Below, one piece after another: positions 34,761 through 43,966 of a stretch of DNA of 64,000 bases. The stretch spans positions 124,001 through 188,000 of the forward strand of contig CAXXPL010000004.1 of the NCBI GenBank assembly GCA_963674665.2, in the 5' to 3' direction. The DNA is from G963674665 sp963674665. GTDB lineage: Bacteria > Desulfobacterota > Desulfovibrionia > Desulfovibrionales > Desulfovibrionaceae. A program made the position numbers and the translations under genes. Positions within the stretch are counted from its first letter, which is position 1. The number at the start of each line of letters is the position of its first letter. A model generated the notes under the pieces. It was not told the DNA's origin. It saw nothing but the letters and a program-made list of their open reading frames with translations, and made no database searches.

Positions 34761-36032
34761 ATGACCACCACGAGCACAACCACAAACGAGGTCAAGGCTT
34801 GCAAGTCGATCATTGAACCGGGGCCGGGCATCCGCGAGGGGCTGGCCTCCTTTGGCCATCATTTGAACATACACACCATTTCCACGGCCATTGTGGCCAC
34901 CATCTTCGGTTGCACCGGGCCGGCGCTACTGGTCATGAAGGCCGCTACGGACGGTGGTTTGACCAACGCCCAGGCCATTTCCTGGATCTTCGGCATCTAT
35001 GTCTTCGGCGGCCTGCTGGGCGTGTTTCTGGCCCTGCGATACAAGCTGCCCATCAACGGCGCCTACTCAATTCCCGCGGCCGTGATGCTCATTCAATCCC
35101 TTCAGAACTTCTCCTTTGCCGACGCCTGCGGCGCGTACATCATCGCCGGTGTCATCGTCCTGGTGCTGGGGTTGTCCGGTCTCATCGGCAAGGCCATGCG
35201 GCTGCTCCCCCTGCCCATCGTACAGGCCATGATCGCGGGGTGCATGATTCGTTTCGGGGTCGGTATCGTGAGCAATACACAAAAAGGCCCCCTGATCGGT
35301 CTGGCCGCTCTGGCGGGATTCTTCGTCGCCCCAAAAATCAGCTGCAAGATTCCCGGCGTGCTGGCCGCTCTTGTGTGCGGGTTGCTGGTGGCCATATTCC
35401 AGGGGCAGTTCAGTTTTGACTTCTCACAGGTGGTCTGGTCGGGACCGCATTTGTACACGCCGTCCTTTAACCTGAACGCCATTCTCTCCATAGGCATTCC
35501 TTTGGCCGTTCTGGTCATCGGCGCTGAAAACGCGCAGGCCGTGGGCGTGCTCTATGGCCAGGGCTACAAGCCCCCCATCAACGCCATGACCGTGTTCAGC
35601 GGCGTGGGCGGCATCCTTGCCGGTCTGGTGGGCGCGCACAACGCCAACATCGCTGGCCCCATGACCGCCATCTGCTCCAGCGAGGAGGCCGGTGAGGACA
35701 AGAGTGGCCGTTACGCCGCCTCGGCCCTGAACGGTATTCTGTTTGCCATCTTCGGTCTGCTGGGGCCGGTCGCCATCGTGTTCGTGGCCGGAATGCCCAA
35801 GGCCCTGGTTGGTATCGTGGCCGGCCTGGCGATGATCAATGTGCTCATCGGTTCCTTCCGCGATGGCTTCGCCCCCGGCAAGTTCCGCATGGGCGCCTTT
35901 GCGGCCTTGATCATCGGCATGAGCGGCCTGACCATGCTCAAGATCAGCTCGCCCATGTGGGCGTTGATCGGCGGCATGGCTGTCTCCCTGATCATGGAAG
36001 CAAAGGACTTCAAGCAGGCGGAAAACGCCTAG
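34761..36032 (+). CDS. benE: BenE-type benzoate/H+ symporter family transporter
   Basis: 423 residues with about twelve membrane helices. ISTAIVATIFGCTGPALLVM, a glycine-rich YSIPAAVMLIQSL and LVGAHNANIAGPMTAICSSE fit the BenE/NCS2-like fold. ATG 34761 has GTAGGAG upstream. BenE members import benzoate or related carboxylates; here the operon suggests uptake of the compound that feeds the Mhp enzymes. The exact substrate cannot be told from sequence. Confidence 0.85.
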   Translation: MTTTSTTTNEVKACKSIIEPGPGIREGLASFGHHLNIHTISTAIVATIFGCTGPALLVMKAATDGGLTNAQAISWIFGIYVFGGLLGVFLALRYKLPINGAYSIPAAVMLIQSLQNFSFADACGAYIIAGVIVLVLGLSGLIGKAMRLLPLPIVQAMIAGCMIRFGVGIVSNTQKGPLIGLAALAGFFVAPKISCKIPGVLAALVCGLLVAIFQGQFSFDFSQVVWSGPHLYTPSFNLNAILSIGIPLAVLVIGAENAQAVGVLYGQGYKPPINAMTVFSGVGGILAGLVGAHNANIAGPMTAICSSEEAGEDKSGRYAASALNGILFAIFGLLGPVAIVFVAGMPKALVGIVAGLAMINVLIGSFRDGFAPGKFRMGAFAALIIGMSGLTMLKISSPMWALIGGMAVSLIMEAKDFKQAENA

Positions 36033-36106
36033 ATATCGAAAAAGGGGCGGCCGGTGTCACCGCCGCCCGCCCCTGTATTCAGAATTATTCAAGGAGTTGC
36101 AGTATC

Positions 36107-36889
36107 ATGGAACAATCGACAATCGAACAGCTGGCAGCCGCCCTGCGCGAAGCGGAGATTAGCCGCAAGGCCGTGGGTCCGTTGACCGTTTCCAATTCGG
36201 ATATCAGCATCGAAGACGCCTACGCCGTCCAGATGTGCGGCGTGTCCGATCGTCTGGCCAATGGCGCGCGCATCGTGGGCAAGAAGGTGGGGCTCACCAG
36301 CCGGGCCATGCAGCAGTTTTTAGGTGTGGACGAGCCCGACTTCGGCCACCTCTTCGACGACATGATCTTCGAGGAGGAGGAGACCGTGGAACTGGGGCAG
36401 TTCCTGCAACCCAAGGTGGAGGCGGAGATAGCCTTCATCATGGGCGAGGATCTGGCGGGCCCGGGCGTGACCATGGCCGACGTGCTGCGTACCTCCGTGG
36501 CTGTGGTTCCTTCCTTCGAGATCATTGCCAGCCGCATCTCGGACTGGAGGATCAAGATCCAGGACACCATCGCGGACAACGGTTCCAGCGCAGGTCTGGT
36601 GCTCGGGGGGCGGCTCGTACCAGTGGACGCCGTTAACCTGAAGTACGTGGGCATGGTGCTGGAGAAGAACGGCAAGATCCTGGAGACCGCCGCGGGCGCC
36701 GCCGTCATGGGGCATCCGGCCCTGGCCGTGGCCTGGCTGGCCAACAAGATGGGCGCCATGGGCACCTGCCTGCGCAAGGGCGAGATCGTGCTGTCCGGCT
36801 CCCTGACCAAGGCCATCGAGGCGGCGCCGGGTGACGTGTTCACCGCGACCTTCGGCGGCCTGGGCTCGGTGAAGGTCGCCTTCGCCTAG
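36107..36889 (+). CDS. mhpD: 2-keto-4-pentenoate hydratase
   Basis: 260 residues. MhpD/DmpE/XylJ enzymes add water to 2-hydroxypenta-2,4-dienoate, giving 4-hydroxy-2-oxovalerate, with a divalent metal. The metal-site motifs PKVEAEIAFIMGEDL and VVPSFEIIASRISDW are clear, as are IVGKKVGLTSRAMQQ and DNGSSAGLVLGGR. AAGGAG precedes ATG 36107. It acts just before MhpE and MhpF, encoded downstream. Confidence 0.94.
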   Translation: MEQSTIEQLAAALREAEISRKAVGPLTVSNSDISIEDAYAVQMCGVSDRLANGARIVGKKVGLTSRAMQQFLGVDEPDFGHLFDDMIFEEEETVELGQFLQPKVEAEIAFIMGEDLAGPGVTMADVLRTSVAVVPSFEIIASRISDWRIKIQDTIADNGSSAGLVLGGRLVPVDAVNLKYVGMVLEKNGKILETAAGAAVMGHPALAVAWLANKMGAMGTCLRKGEIVLSGSLTKAIEAAPGDVFTATFGGLGSVKVAFA

Positions 36890-37324
36890 GCACGTTCACA
36901 CTTGGGGGGCGTGTGAAATCCATGGCTTCCTGGATTGCTCGGAAAGGAACGAAAGTGTCCGTTGTGAGACCGGGATGGATGGCGCTCGAACTGATTGCGG
37001 GGCAAAGGTTCATAGACGGCTTTCGGAGTTGAGGACCAGGCCCCGGTCCGGTTGCCGGAGGGAGCCGATGCCGCGTCGCAATTCGTTAAACATTATTTCC
37101 GACTTCTTTCGGAGGGAATAGCCATTGCCGCGATATGGTCGAGACTATCTTTCGGCGACCCTCCGCCCACAGGGCGGTGACGGATTTCGATCTCATTACA
37201 AGGGAAGAGTATAGCTGCCTCGCCCGAAAACCAGCTGACAGTACTACGTAAAAATCACGTGGCAGGGCCGACGTAGAGACGCATTGCGCCAGGCCGCCGT
37301 ATAAGAAACAGCAAAGGAAGAATC
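36890..37324. other. Intergenic stretch between mhpD and mhpF
   Basis: 435 bases with no gene, repeat or strong terminator recognised. Such a gap inside a pathway operon may hold an internal promoter or the scar of a lost gene. Confidence 0.4.
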
Positions 37325-38200
37325 ATGGACAAGATCAAAGTCGGCATCATCGGCCCCGGTAACATCGGGACCGATCTCATGTTCAAGGTTTTGAAAAGCC
37401 GTTATCTCGAGATGACGACAATGGCTGGAATCGTCGAATCCGAAGGCATCAAGCGCGCCGCCAAGATGGGCTTCAAGACCTCCATCGAGGGTTCCAAGGC
37501 CATTATCGAAGATCCCGAAGTCAAGATAGTCTTCGAGGCCACCAGTGCCAAGGCACATCTGTATAACGCGCCCCTGTTGCGCGAGGCGGGCAAGATCGCC
37601 ATCGACATGACTCCTGCGGCCGTGGGTATCCAGGTGGTTCCCTGCGTCAATCTCGAGCAGGCGGTCAGCGAGGACAACTTCAACATGGTCACCTGCGGCG
37701 GTCAGGCTACAGTGCCCATCGTACATGCCATCAACCGCGTGGCCGACGTGGAATACGCCGAGATCGTGGCGGCCATGTCCTCGGCCAGCGCAGGACCCGG
37801 CACCCGCGCCAATATCGACGAATTCACCGAGACCACTGCCAAGGCGCTGGAGACCATCGGCGGAGCCGACAAGGGCAAGGCCATCATCGTGCTCAATCCT
37901 GCGGATCCGCCACTCATCATGACCAACACCGTCTACGCCCTGGTCAAGAACCCGGACGTCGAGGCCATCACCGCGTCGGTCAACGACGTGGTCAAGCAGG
38001 TGCAGGCCTATGTGCCCGGATACCGCCTGCGCGTTCCCCCCACTGTGGAGGGCAACAAGGTCACGGCAATTATCGAGGTCGAGGGTGCGGGCGACTTTTT
38101 GCCCTCGTATTCCGGCAACCTGGACATCATCAACCAGGCAGCCATCGCTGTCGCTGAAAAAGTGGCCGGCAGCATGCTCGGCATTCAAAACGCCGCGTAA
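37325..38200 (+). CDS. mhpF: Acetaldehyde dehydrogenase (acylating)
   Basis: 291 residues. MhpF/DmpF oxidises acetaldehyde with CoA and NAD+ to acetyl-CoA, channelling it from MhpE. KVGIIGPGNIGTDLMFKVL is the NAD-binding start. The catalytic Cys lies in NMVTCGGQATVPIVHAI. SSASAGPGTRANIDEFT and the end of the protein are typical. AAGGAAG precedes the ATG. It lies 14 bases before mhpE, the usual order for the channelling complex. Confidence 0.95.
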   Translation: MDKIKVGIIGPGNIGTDLMFKVLKSRYLEMTTMAGIVESEGIKRAAKMGFKTSIEGSKAIIEDPEVKIVFEATSAKAHLYNAPLLREAGKIAIDMTPAAVGIQVVPCVNLEQAVSEDNFNMVTCGGQATVPIVHAINRVADVEYAEIVAAMSSASAGPGTRANIDEFTETTAKALETIGGADKGKAIIVLNPADPPLIMTNTVYALVKNPDVEAITASVNDVVKQVQAYVPGYRLRVPPTVEGNKVTAIIEVEGAGDFLPSYSGNLDIINQAAIAVAEKVAGSMLGIQNAA

Positions 38201-38214
38201 AGGAGATGCATCTC

Positions 38215-39226
38215 ATGGACAACAAGGTAATCAAGATAGTCGATACGACAATGCGCGACGGTAGCCACGCCGTAAGCCACAGCTTTTCCCCCGATCAGGT
38301 CAAGGCCATTGCCAGCGGCCTTGACGCATCCGGGGTGGACATCATCGAGATCAGCCACGGTGACGGTTTGGCAGGCTCCTCCATCAACTACGGGTTCTCC
38401 AAGTACTCCGAGCTGGATCTCATCCGCGCCGCCAGCGAAGTGGTGACCAACGCCAAATTGGCGGTTCTTCTGCTCCCGGGCATCGGGACCATCGAGAGCC
38501 TGGAGGAGGCGCGGGACTGCGGCGCCAACGCCGTTCGCGTCGCCACCCACTGCACCGAGGCCGACATCGCCATCCAGCACATCCAGTACGCCAAGAAGCA
38601 CGGCATGTTCACCGTCGGCTTTCTCATGATGGTGCATATGATCAGCCCGGAGAAGCTGGCCGAGCAGGCCGCCATCTTCGTGGAGGCCGGAGCCGACTAT
38701 ATCAACCTGGCGGACTCCGCCGGGCACCTGCTGCCACAGGAAGTGAAGGCCATGGTCGCCACGGTGAAAAAAGCCGTGAATATCCCCATCGGCTTCCACG
38801 CCCACAACAACCTCGGAGTGGCCATCGCCAACTCCCTGGCCGCGGCCGAGGAAGGCGTGGACTTCCTTGACGGTACGCTGCGCGGTCTGGGGGGCCGGAG
38901 CGGGCAATGCCCAGTCCGAGGCCCTGGTGGCGGTGCTCAATCGTGGCGGCTTCACTACCAACGCCGACTTCAACAAGCTCATGGATGTCGCCGCCGAGAG
39001 TGTCGACCCCATCATGCAGCGCCCCCAGGTGGTTTTCAACGATGCCATCACCCTGGGCTACTCCGGAGTCTACTCCAGCTTCCTGTTGCATGCGCGCAGG
39101 GCTGCCGAGAGATACGGTGTGGACGCCAGGGACATTCTCGTGGAGTTGGGCAAGCGCCACATGGTCGGCGGGCAGGAAGACATGATCATCAACGTTGCCC
39201 ACGACATCGCGGTCAAGCAGAAGTAG
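38215..39226 (+). pseudogene. mhpE: 4-hydroxy-2-oxovalerate aldolase, +1 frameshift in a G run
   Basis: MhpE/DmpG splits 4-hydroxy-2-oxovalerate into pyruvate and acetaldehyde. The N-terminal TIM barrel is intact: VDTTMRDGSHAVSHSF, EISHGDGLAGSSINYG, and GFHAHNNLGVAIANSLAA with the His metal site. In the run of six G at 38889-38894 one base is in excess: the frame reads LGGRSGQ instead of LGAGAGNAQSEAL. The correct text continues in the next frame to the stop at 39226 (VGGQEDMIINVAHDIA). Joined, about 337 residues, a normal length. ATG 38215 is preferred to 38206 because the AAAGGAG abuts the latter. Sequencing error, true mutation and phase variation are all possible. Confidence 0.9.
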
Positions 39227-39626
39227 CGAAGCCCGTTTCGACCTGGAATGATATCCCGCCGCTGATGCGGCGGGACACATGATTTGGCATACATCGTTTC
39301 GCCGCACCTCGATTGCCGCCCGCCAACACGGCGGGCCTGTCATGTTGCGCGCCGTCGACAGCCCTCCTGATGTCGGCGGCGCCGTTTTACATGTGGCTCT
39401 CTTTCGACCGGGTGTTCGATAAATGGATTTCACTGGCATCATTGGTCTATCCTGAAATGAATACTGGTGAAAACAAGTAAAGGTATGCGGATTGTGACTG
39501 AATTCTATCGGATTGGTTGATTGGTTCCAGCTGTTTCAATACCGTCGGGGCGCTGTGGGGCAGGCGCTGATCAGCCACCCGCTCGACGCGCCGTGTTTTC
39601 ATCCTGGGGGGGATGGAGTCGAAACC
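39227..39626. other. Intergenic stretch with a hairpin
   Basis: The perfect stem CCCGCCGC/GCGGCGGG (about 39255-39274) follows mhpE and may end the operon, though no T-run follows. The remaining ~350 bases before nadD carry no gene. nadD may therefore have its own promoter. Confidence 0.45.
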
Positions 39627-40358
39627 ATGCGTGTTCTAGTTTATGGAGGTACTTTCAACCCAGTGCATGTGGGGCATTTGCGTCTGGTGGTGGAAGCATG
39701 TGAGGCTCTCCAGTGTGACAGAGTCGAGCTGGTTCCGTGCGCAACTCCTCCACACAAGCTTCACGGCGGACTCCTGCCGTTTGACATGCGTGTGTCCATG
39801 CTCGAGGCGGTGGTCCGAGGGCTTCCCGGTTTTCATGTAAGTGAGATGGAAGCGTGCGGCGAACGCCCCTCTTATACCGTGGAAACCCTGGCGGCCTTTG
39901 CCTTGGCTCATCCCGAGGCTGAACGGTATTTCCTTTTGGGGATCGACGATTTTGCCCATATGCATCAATGGTGGCAGGGGCGTGAACTGCCCCGCCTGGC
40001 AACCCTGGCGGTGGTGCCGCGAAACGACAAGGGACGTATGAGCTTCGGCGAGATCGTTACCGAATACTGGCCAGGGGCGCATCCCATCGCGGTAGGGGAA
40101 AAGGCCATGGCGGCCTTTGCCCTGGGCGACGCCTCTGATGCCGGAAAGGCCTTGTTCCTGCTCACTCCGCGAATGGATATCAGCTCCACCACTGTGCGCA
40201 GGCTCTGGCTCGAGGGGCGCAGCGTCCGATATCTCATGCCCGACGCGGCCCTGCGAATACTCGAAAACCGCCGCCATGACGCGAGAAAGGCCTGGCGCCA
40301 GCCCTCACCCCCGGAACAGAGGCATGTCCATCATCACCATGACCGCGAAGCGGCGTGA
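39627..40358 (+). CDS. nadD: Nicotinate-nucleotide adenylyltransferase with His-rich tail
   Basis: 243 residues from ATG 39627 (MRVLVYGGTFNPVHVGHLRL). NadD joins nicotinate mononucleotide and ATP to give nicotinic acid adenine dinucleotide. The nucleotidyltransferase motifs GGTFNPVHVGH and the ISSTTVR signature are clear. PCATPPHK and the FLLGIDDFAHMHQWW region are typical. The C-terminus ends RHVHHHHDREAA, a His tail not usual for NadD. Nicotinic acid adenine dinucleotide is the LarB substrate in pincer-cofactor synthesis, so its place after the LarA/Mhp operon may be functional rather than housekeeping. Confidence 0.92.
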   Translation: MRVLVYGGTFNPVHVGHLRLVVEACEALQCDRVELVPCATPPHKLHGGLLPFDMRVSMLEAVVRGLPGFHVSEMEACGERPSYTVETLAAFALAHPEAERYFLLGIDDFAHMHQWWQGRELPRLATLAVVPRNDKGRMSFGEIVTEYWPGAHPIAVGEKAMAAFALGDASDAGKALFLLTPRMDISSTTVRRLWLEGRSVRYLMPDAALRILENRRHDARKAWRQPSPPEQRHVHHHHDREAA

Positions 40359-40525
40359 GAGACCACGACACATTGTGGGAATGATTGATAGGGGAGGGAT
40401 CTTTGGGAAATGTGGTTATGCCCCACAGGCTCCGAATGCATTGGAGAGGTGACTCTTCAGTCAGGCATGAGGGATTGTGGAGATCAGGCTGATGCTGCAG
40501 TCTCCATGCCTTTGAAAATGTATCA

Positions 40526-40603
40526 CTAGAGCATTTCGCGGCAAGGATTTGCAGGTAAATCCTTGCAGAGCATTTGAACTTTTTCAAAGTTTAAATGCTC
40601 TAG
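40526..40603. repeat. Short hairpin element related to R1 ends (78 bp)
   Basis: CTAGAGCATTT and AAATGCTCTAG are perfect inverted ends. A second stem, GCAAGGATTT/AAATCCTTGC, lies inside. The tips match the ends of the long R1 repeats. The rest of 40359-40829 holds only a small GCCCGC/GCGGGC hairpin near 40625. Confidence 0.8.
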
Positions 40604-40829
40604 TAGGGCACTTGGATATGTCATGCCCGCGGAAGCGGGCATTCGGCGACGTTGCCATTTGAGAAGAGAAAAAGTTACTGAATCCCCGCGTGCGCGAGGA
40701 TGACATGAGGAAGTATCCATGGATTGGGGGACATGCCATAGTCCTCTCAGTGACACCCGTGGTCGCGCCACACATATGCCGGCGGCAGAGCAGGGGGCTC
40801 CCCTCGGAAACTCTTGTTCCCCCTATTCG

Positions 40830-42107
40830 CTACTTGTGCAGGGCGGGCGAGGCATCCTCGGCGTCCATGTGCACACGGATGCGTCTGGCCTCGAACCGCA
40901 CGCAGAAGTGCTTGTATCTCACCAGGTAGAACACCCCCACAAGGGCAGCCAGCACCCCTGCCAGGGCGGCCACGCCCATGGCCCAGCGCGGGCCGAATGT
41001 GTCCGCCACCCACCCCACGATGGGCCCCCCGATGGGAGTGCCCCCCATGGCCACGGCGAACAGGATGGCGATGACCCTGCCGCGCATCTCCGGCGCGGTG
41101 GAGAGTTGCACCAGGCTGTTTGTCGAGGTGGTGTACAGCTGTGCAAAGAACCCGATAATCATCAGGGTCAGGCCGAAGAGCAGGTAGTTGGGCATGATCG
41201 CGGCAAGGCCGCAACCCACGCCAAACATGGCCCCCGAGATGAGGAGCAGGGTGATGGTGGGTCTGGAGCGGCTCGCGGACATGAGCGCCCCCAGCACTGA
41301 ACCGATGGCCATGATGGAGGTCAGCATGCCGTACTCACCGGCGCCGGCATTGAACACGCTGGCCGCCATGGTCGAGATGTAGAGCTGGAAGTTCAGCCCG
41401 AATGCGCCCACAAGAAAAAACATCAGCAGCATGACCTTGAGGTCGGGGCGGTTCCACACGTACCGGAACCCCTCCACGAGGTTCTTGCGCGCCTTCACAG
41501 CCCGCTTGTCGCGGTACAGCTCGTTGACGTGCAGCAGGCACAGGGCGCAGAGCACCGAGGCGAAGGAGACGCCGTTGATCAGGAACACCCAGCCCATGCC
41601 CACCCAGGCTATGAGCACGCCCGCCACCGCCGGGCCGATCATGCGTGCGGAGTGGAAGGACGTGGAGTTGAGCCCGACCGCGTTGGCCAGGTCCTCCTCG
41701 CCCACCATCTCCGCGATGAAGGTCTGCCGCGTGGGAACGTCAAAGGCGGTGGTGCACCCCAGCAGGAGGGCGAACATGTACACGTGCCAGAGTTCCACCA
41801 GCCCCGTGATGGTGAGGATGCCCAGGCCCAGGGCCTGGAGCCCCATGAAACCCTGGGTGACGAACAGGAACTTGCGCCGGTCAAAGGTGTCGGCGGCGTA
41901 TCCGGTCAAAGGGAGCAGCAGGATCTGGGGGCCGAACTGCAGGGCCATGACAATGCCCACGGCAGTGGCGTTGTTGTCGGTCAGCTGGGTGAGCACCAGC
42001 CAGTCCTGGGCAGTGCGCTGCATCCAGGTGCCGATGTTGGAGACAAAGGCAGCAAAGGCCCAGAGCCTGTAGTTGTACCCCTTGAGGGGGCGGAATATGC
42101 CCATCAT
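40830..42107 (-). CDS. MFS transporter (MFS_3/EntS-like exporter)
   Basis: 425 residues from ATG 42107, with about twelve membrane helices. Characteristic segments are FVSNIGTWMQRTAQDWLVL in helix 1, PLTGYAADTFDRRK (the MFS loop 2-3 motif), and FDVPTRQTFIAEMVG with NAVGLNSTSFHSARMIGPA as in EntS-type exporters. The open frame continues upstream into the marR gene, but the ATG with AGGGATG is preferred. It is encoded about 100 bases after the MarR regulator in the same direction, so it is probably an efflux pump under its control. The substrate is unknown. Confidence 0.9.
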   Translation of the reverse strand: MMGIFRPLKGYNYRLWAFAAFVSNIGTWMQRTAQDWLVLTQLTDNNATAVGIVMALQFGPQILLLPLTGYAADTFDRRKFLFVTQGFMGLQALGLGILTITGLVELWHVYMFALLLGCTTAFDVPTRQTFIAEMVGEEDLANAVGLNSTSFHSARMIGPAVAGVLIAWVGMGWVFLINGVSFASVLCALCLLHVNELYRDKRAVKARKNLVEGFRYVWNRPDLKVMLLMFFLVGAFGLNFQLYISTMAASVFNAGAGEYGMLTSIMAIGSVLGALMSASRSRPTITLLLISGAMFGVGCGLAAIMPNYLLFGLTLMIIGFFAQLYTTSTNSLVQLSTAPEMRGRVIAILFAVAMGGTPIGGPIVGWVADTFGPRWAMGVAALAGVLAALVGVFYLVRYKHFCVRFEARRIRVHMDAEDASPALHK

Positions 42108-42205
42108 GACGGCATCCCTGGGTTTGCTGGGAAAACTGGCGATATGACGTAGGTGTTCATTGTCGGGATTTGTTTGAAAGATGTGTGAAGAGGGGCGGGT
42201 AAGGC

Positions 42206-42649
42206 TCAGGATTCGCACAGGCGCTTGAGCAGGGCGGTGGCGGCGGAAATGGTCTTCCGCTCTTCTGGGGCGAGGGTGCCGATGGCCGTGGTGAGCCACT
42301 CCCTCCGGAGAAGTCTTCTGCGCTGCAGGGTCTTGACGCCCTTGTCGGTGATGGCGAAAAGTATCCGGCGGCCGTCGCCGGGGTCGGGGCGCCGTTGCAC
42401 CAGCTCCTCCTGCTCCAACGCGGCCAGGGTGGCGCCCATGGACTGTGGTTTCACGGATTCCATGCGCGCAAGATCAGCGGTGCTGATCCATTCGTTTTCG
42501 TTCAGTCTGGCCAGGGCCACGGCCTGGGACAGGGACAGTTCCGTGGGGTTTGATTCGGTGCGCAGCTTGCGTTGTAGCTGGCAGGTGGCCAGCATGAGTT
42601 CCTCCACCACGGCGTCCAGGGAGGGTGTGTTGCTCGGCGTGTCATTCAT
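42206..42649 (-). CDS. MarR-family transcriptional regulator
   Basis: 147 residues from ATG 42649. The winged-helix core reads ELSLSQAVALARLNENEW, STADLARMESVKPQSMGATL and EEELVQRRPDPGDGRRILFA, the last being the wing motif DpxDgR of MarR proteins. It precedes the MFS gene and lies directly downstream of a perfect 24-bp palindrome, so autoregulated repression of the pump operon is likely. Confidence 0.92.
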   Translation of the reverse strand: MNDTPSNTPSLDAVVEELMLATCQLQRKLRTESNPTELSLSQAVALARLNENEWISTADLARMESVKPQSMGATLAALEQEELVQRRPDPGDGRRILFAITDKGVKTLQRRRLLRREWLTTAIGTLAPEERKTISAATALLKRLCES

Positions 42650-42669
42650 GAAATGAGGATATATCTCAT

Positions 42670-42693
42670 CAGGCAAACTTGCAAGTTTGCCTG
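42670..42693. promoter_or_regulatory. Perfect 24-bp palindrome, likely MarR operator
   Basis: The half-site CAGGCAAACTTG is followed immediately by its exact reverse complement. It lies 20 bases upstream of the marR start codon, the expected place for a self-repressing operator. Confidence 0.75.
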
Positions 42694-42903
42694 TCGAGTT
42701 TTCCGGGGATAAAGAGTGAAGTCGTCCCTATGCTTGACGGGGCAGCTTCTGAGAAAACGCCTCCAACCGGATGCCCCTCGGAAAAAGCTCTATTATTTTC
42801 ACTGGAAAACCGTTAGGCGCGTTGAACGCGGCCTTGGGTACAGGCATGACTGTTTCCGCGAATTGGATGTTCACACTTTGACAATCACAAGGGGCATTAC
42901 ATA

Positions 42904-43800
42904 GTGCACGCTCGATTTCTTCTCCTCCTGTTCATGCTCGTTCTTCCGCTCCCTGTCCTTGCGGGCGCAACCGCCCGGGATCAGATTACGGTCACGGCCC
43001 CTGATGCCGTGGGGGTGGGGCAGCCGTTTCTTGTCCGTATCTCCTCCGCGCATGAGCTGAGCGGAGTGGAGGTGATGTGGGACGGGAAGCCCGTGCGCCC
43101 TTCGATGACCAGGAAAGAGGGGGAGTCCTACGCACTGATCCTGCTGGGCACGCGTCTCACAGAGGAGCGGACCGCCATCGCCCTGGAGATCAAGGCGCGT
43201 TTACAGGGGGAGGGAGGAACGGAGGGGCATGAGTATGCGCAGCGCAGAGACATCCGCGTGGCCCCCCACGAGTATCAACGTGAGGTCCTCTCCGTGCCTC
43301 CGAAAATGATCACCCCGCCAAAGGAGTTGCAGGAGCGTCTGGACAGGGAGCGTGAGAGGGCGTTGGCCGCCATACGGACCATATCCGAGCAGCGTAGTTG
43401 GCAGCTTCCCTTCTGCCTTCCGGTGAAGGGGAAGATGCTCAGCCGCTTCGGACTGCACCGGGTTTTCAACGGAGAGGTGAAGCGCCGTCACAAGGGGTTG
43501 GATTTCCGCGCGTTCCTGGGAACGCCGGTGCACCCCATCGCCCCGGGCACGGTGATGCTGGTGGGGGATCACTATTACGGGGGGAACTGCGTGTTCATCG
43601 ACCACGGCAACGGGGTGATCTCCTCATCCGTGCACCTGTCCAAGGTGCTCGTGGGGCAGGGGGATGAGGTGACCTGCGACGACACCATCGGCCTGTCGGG
43701 CGCCACGGGCAGGGCCACGGGCGCGCATTTGCACGTGAGCGTGTTTGTGCAGGGCGTGGCCGTGGATCCCGAGCCGCTCTTCAAGATGAGTACGAAGTAA
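42904..43800 (+). CDS. M23-family (LytM) peptidase, exported
   Basis: 298 residues from GTG 42904. A signal peptide (FLLLLFMLVLPLPVLAGA) is followed by an Ig-like N-terminal region with PGV-type beta segments. The C-terminal M23 zinc domain starts near residue 175 (FCLPVKGKMLSRFGLHR). Zinc ligands are visible: HKGLDF (H...D) and GAHLHVSV (HxH). It cleaves peptidoglycan cross-bridges or acts as an amidase activator in the periplasm. It is monocistronic. Confidence 0.9.
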   Translation: MHARFLLLLFMLVLPLPVLAGATARDQITVTAPDAVGVGQPFLVRISSAHELSGVEVMWDGKPVRPSMTRKEGESYALILLGTRLTEERTAIALEIKARLQGEGGTEGHEYAQRRDIRVAPHEYQREVLSVPPKMITPPKELQERLDRERERALAAIRTISEQRSWQLPFCLPVKGKMLSRFGLHRVFNGEVKRRHKGLDFRAFLGTPVHPIAPGTVMLVGDHYYGGNCVFIDHGNGVISSSVHLSKVLVGQGDEVTCDDTIGLSGATGRATGAHLHVSVFVQGVAVDPEPLFKMSTK

Positions 43801-43914
43801 GTACAATTAAAGATTATTCAAATACGTAAGATCAATTGTGAATGAATCAACTGAAAACGAGACACAATGATTAGTCAGGAAGTCATGTTGTTTACAAAGA
43901 TTGATTTGTAAAAA

Positions 43915-43956
43915 AAGGAGCCCTGGAGGTAATTTTTCACAGAGCTCCCAACAGTA
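43915..43956 (-). terminator. Intrinsic terminator after the zinc-ribbon gene
   Basis: On the minus strand GGGAGC and GGCTCC arms enclose a ~25-base loop followed by seven T residues, just after the stop at 43967. Confidence 0.5.
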
Positions 43957-43966
43957 GATAAATCTG

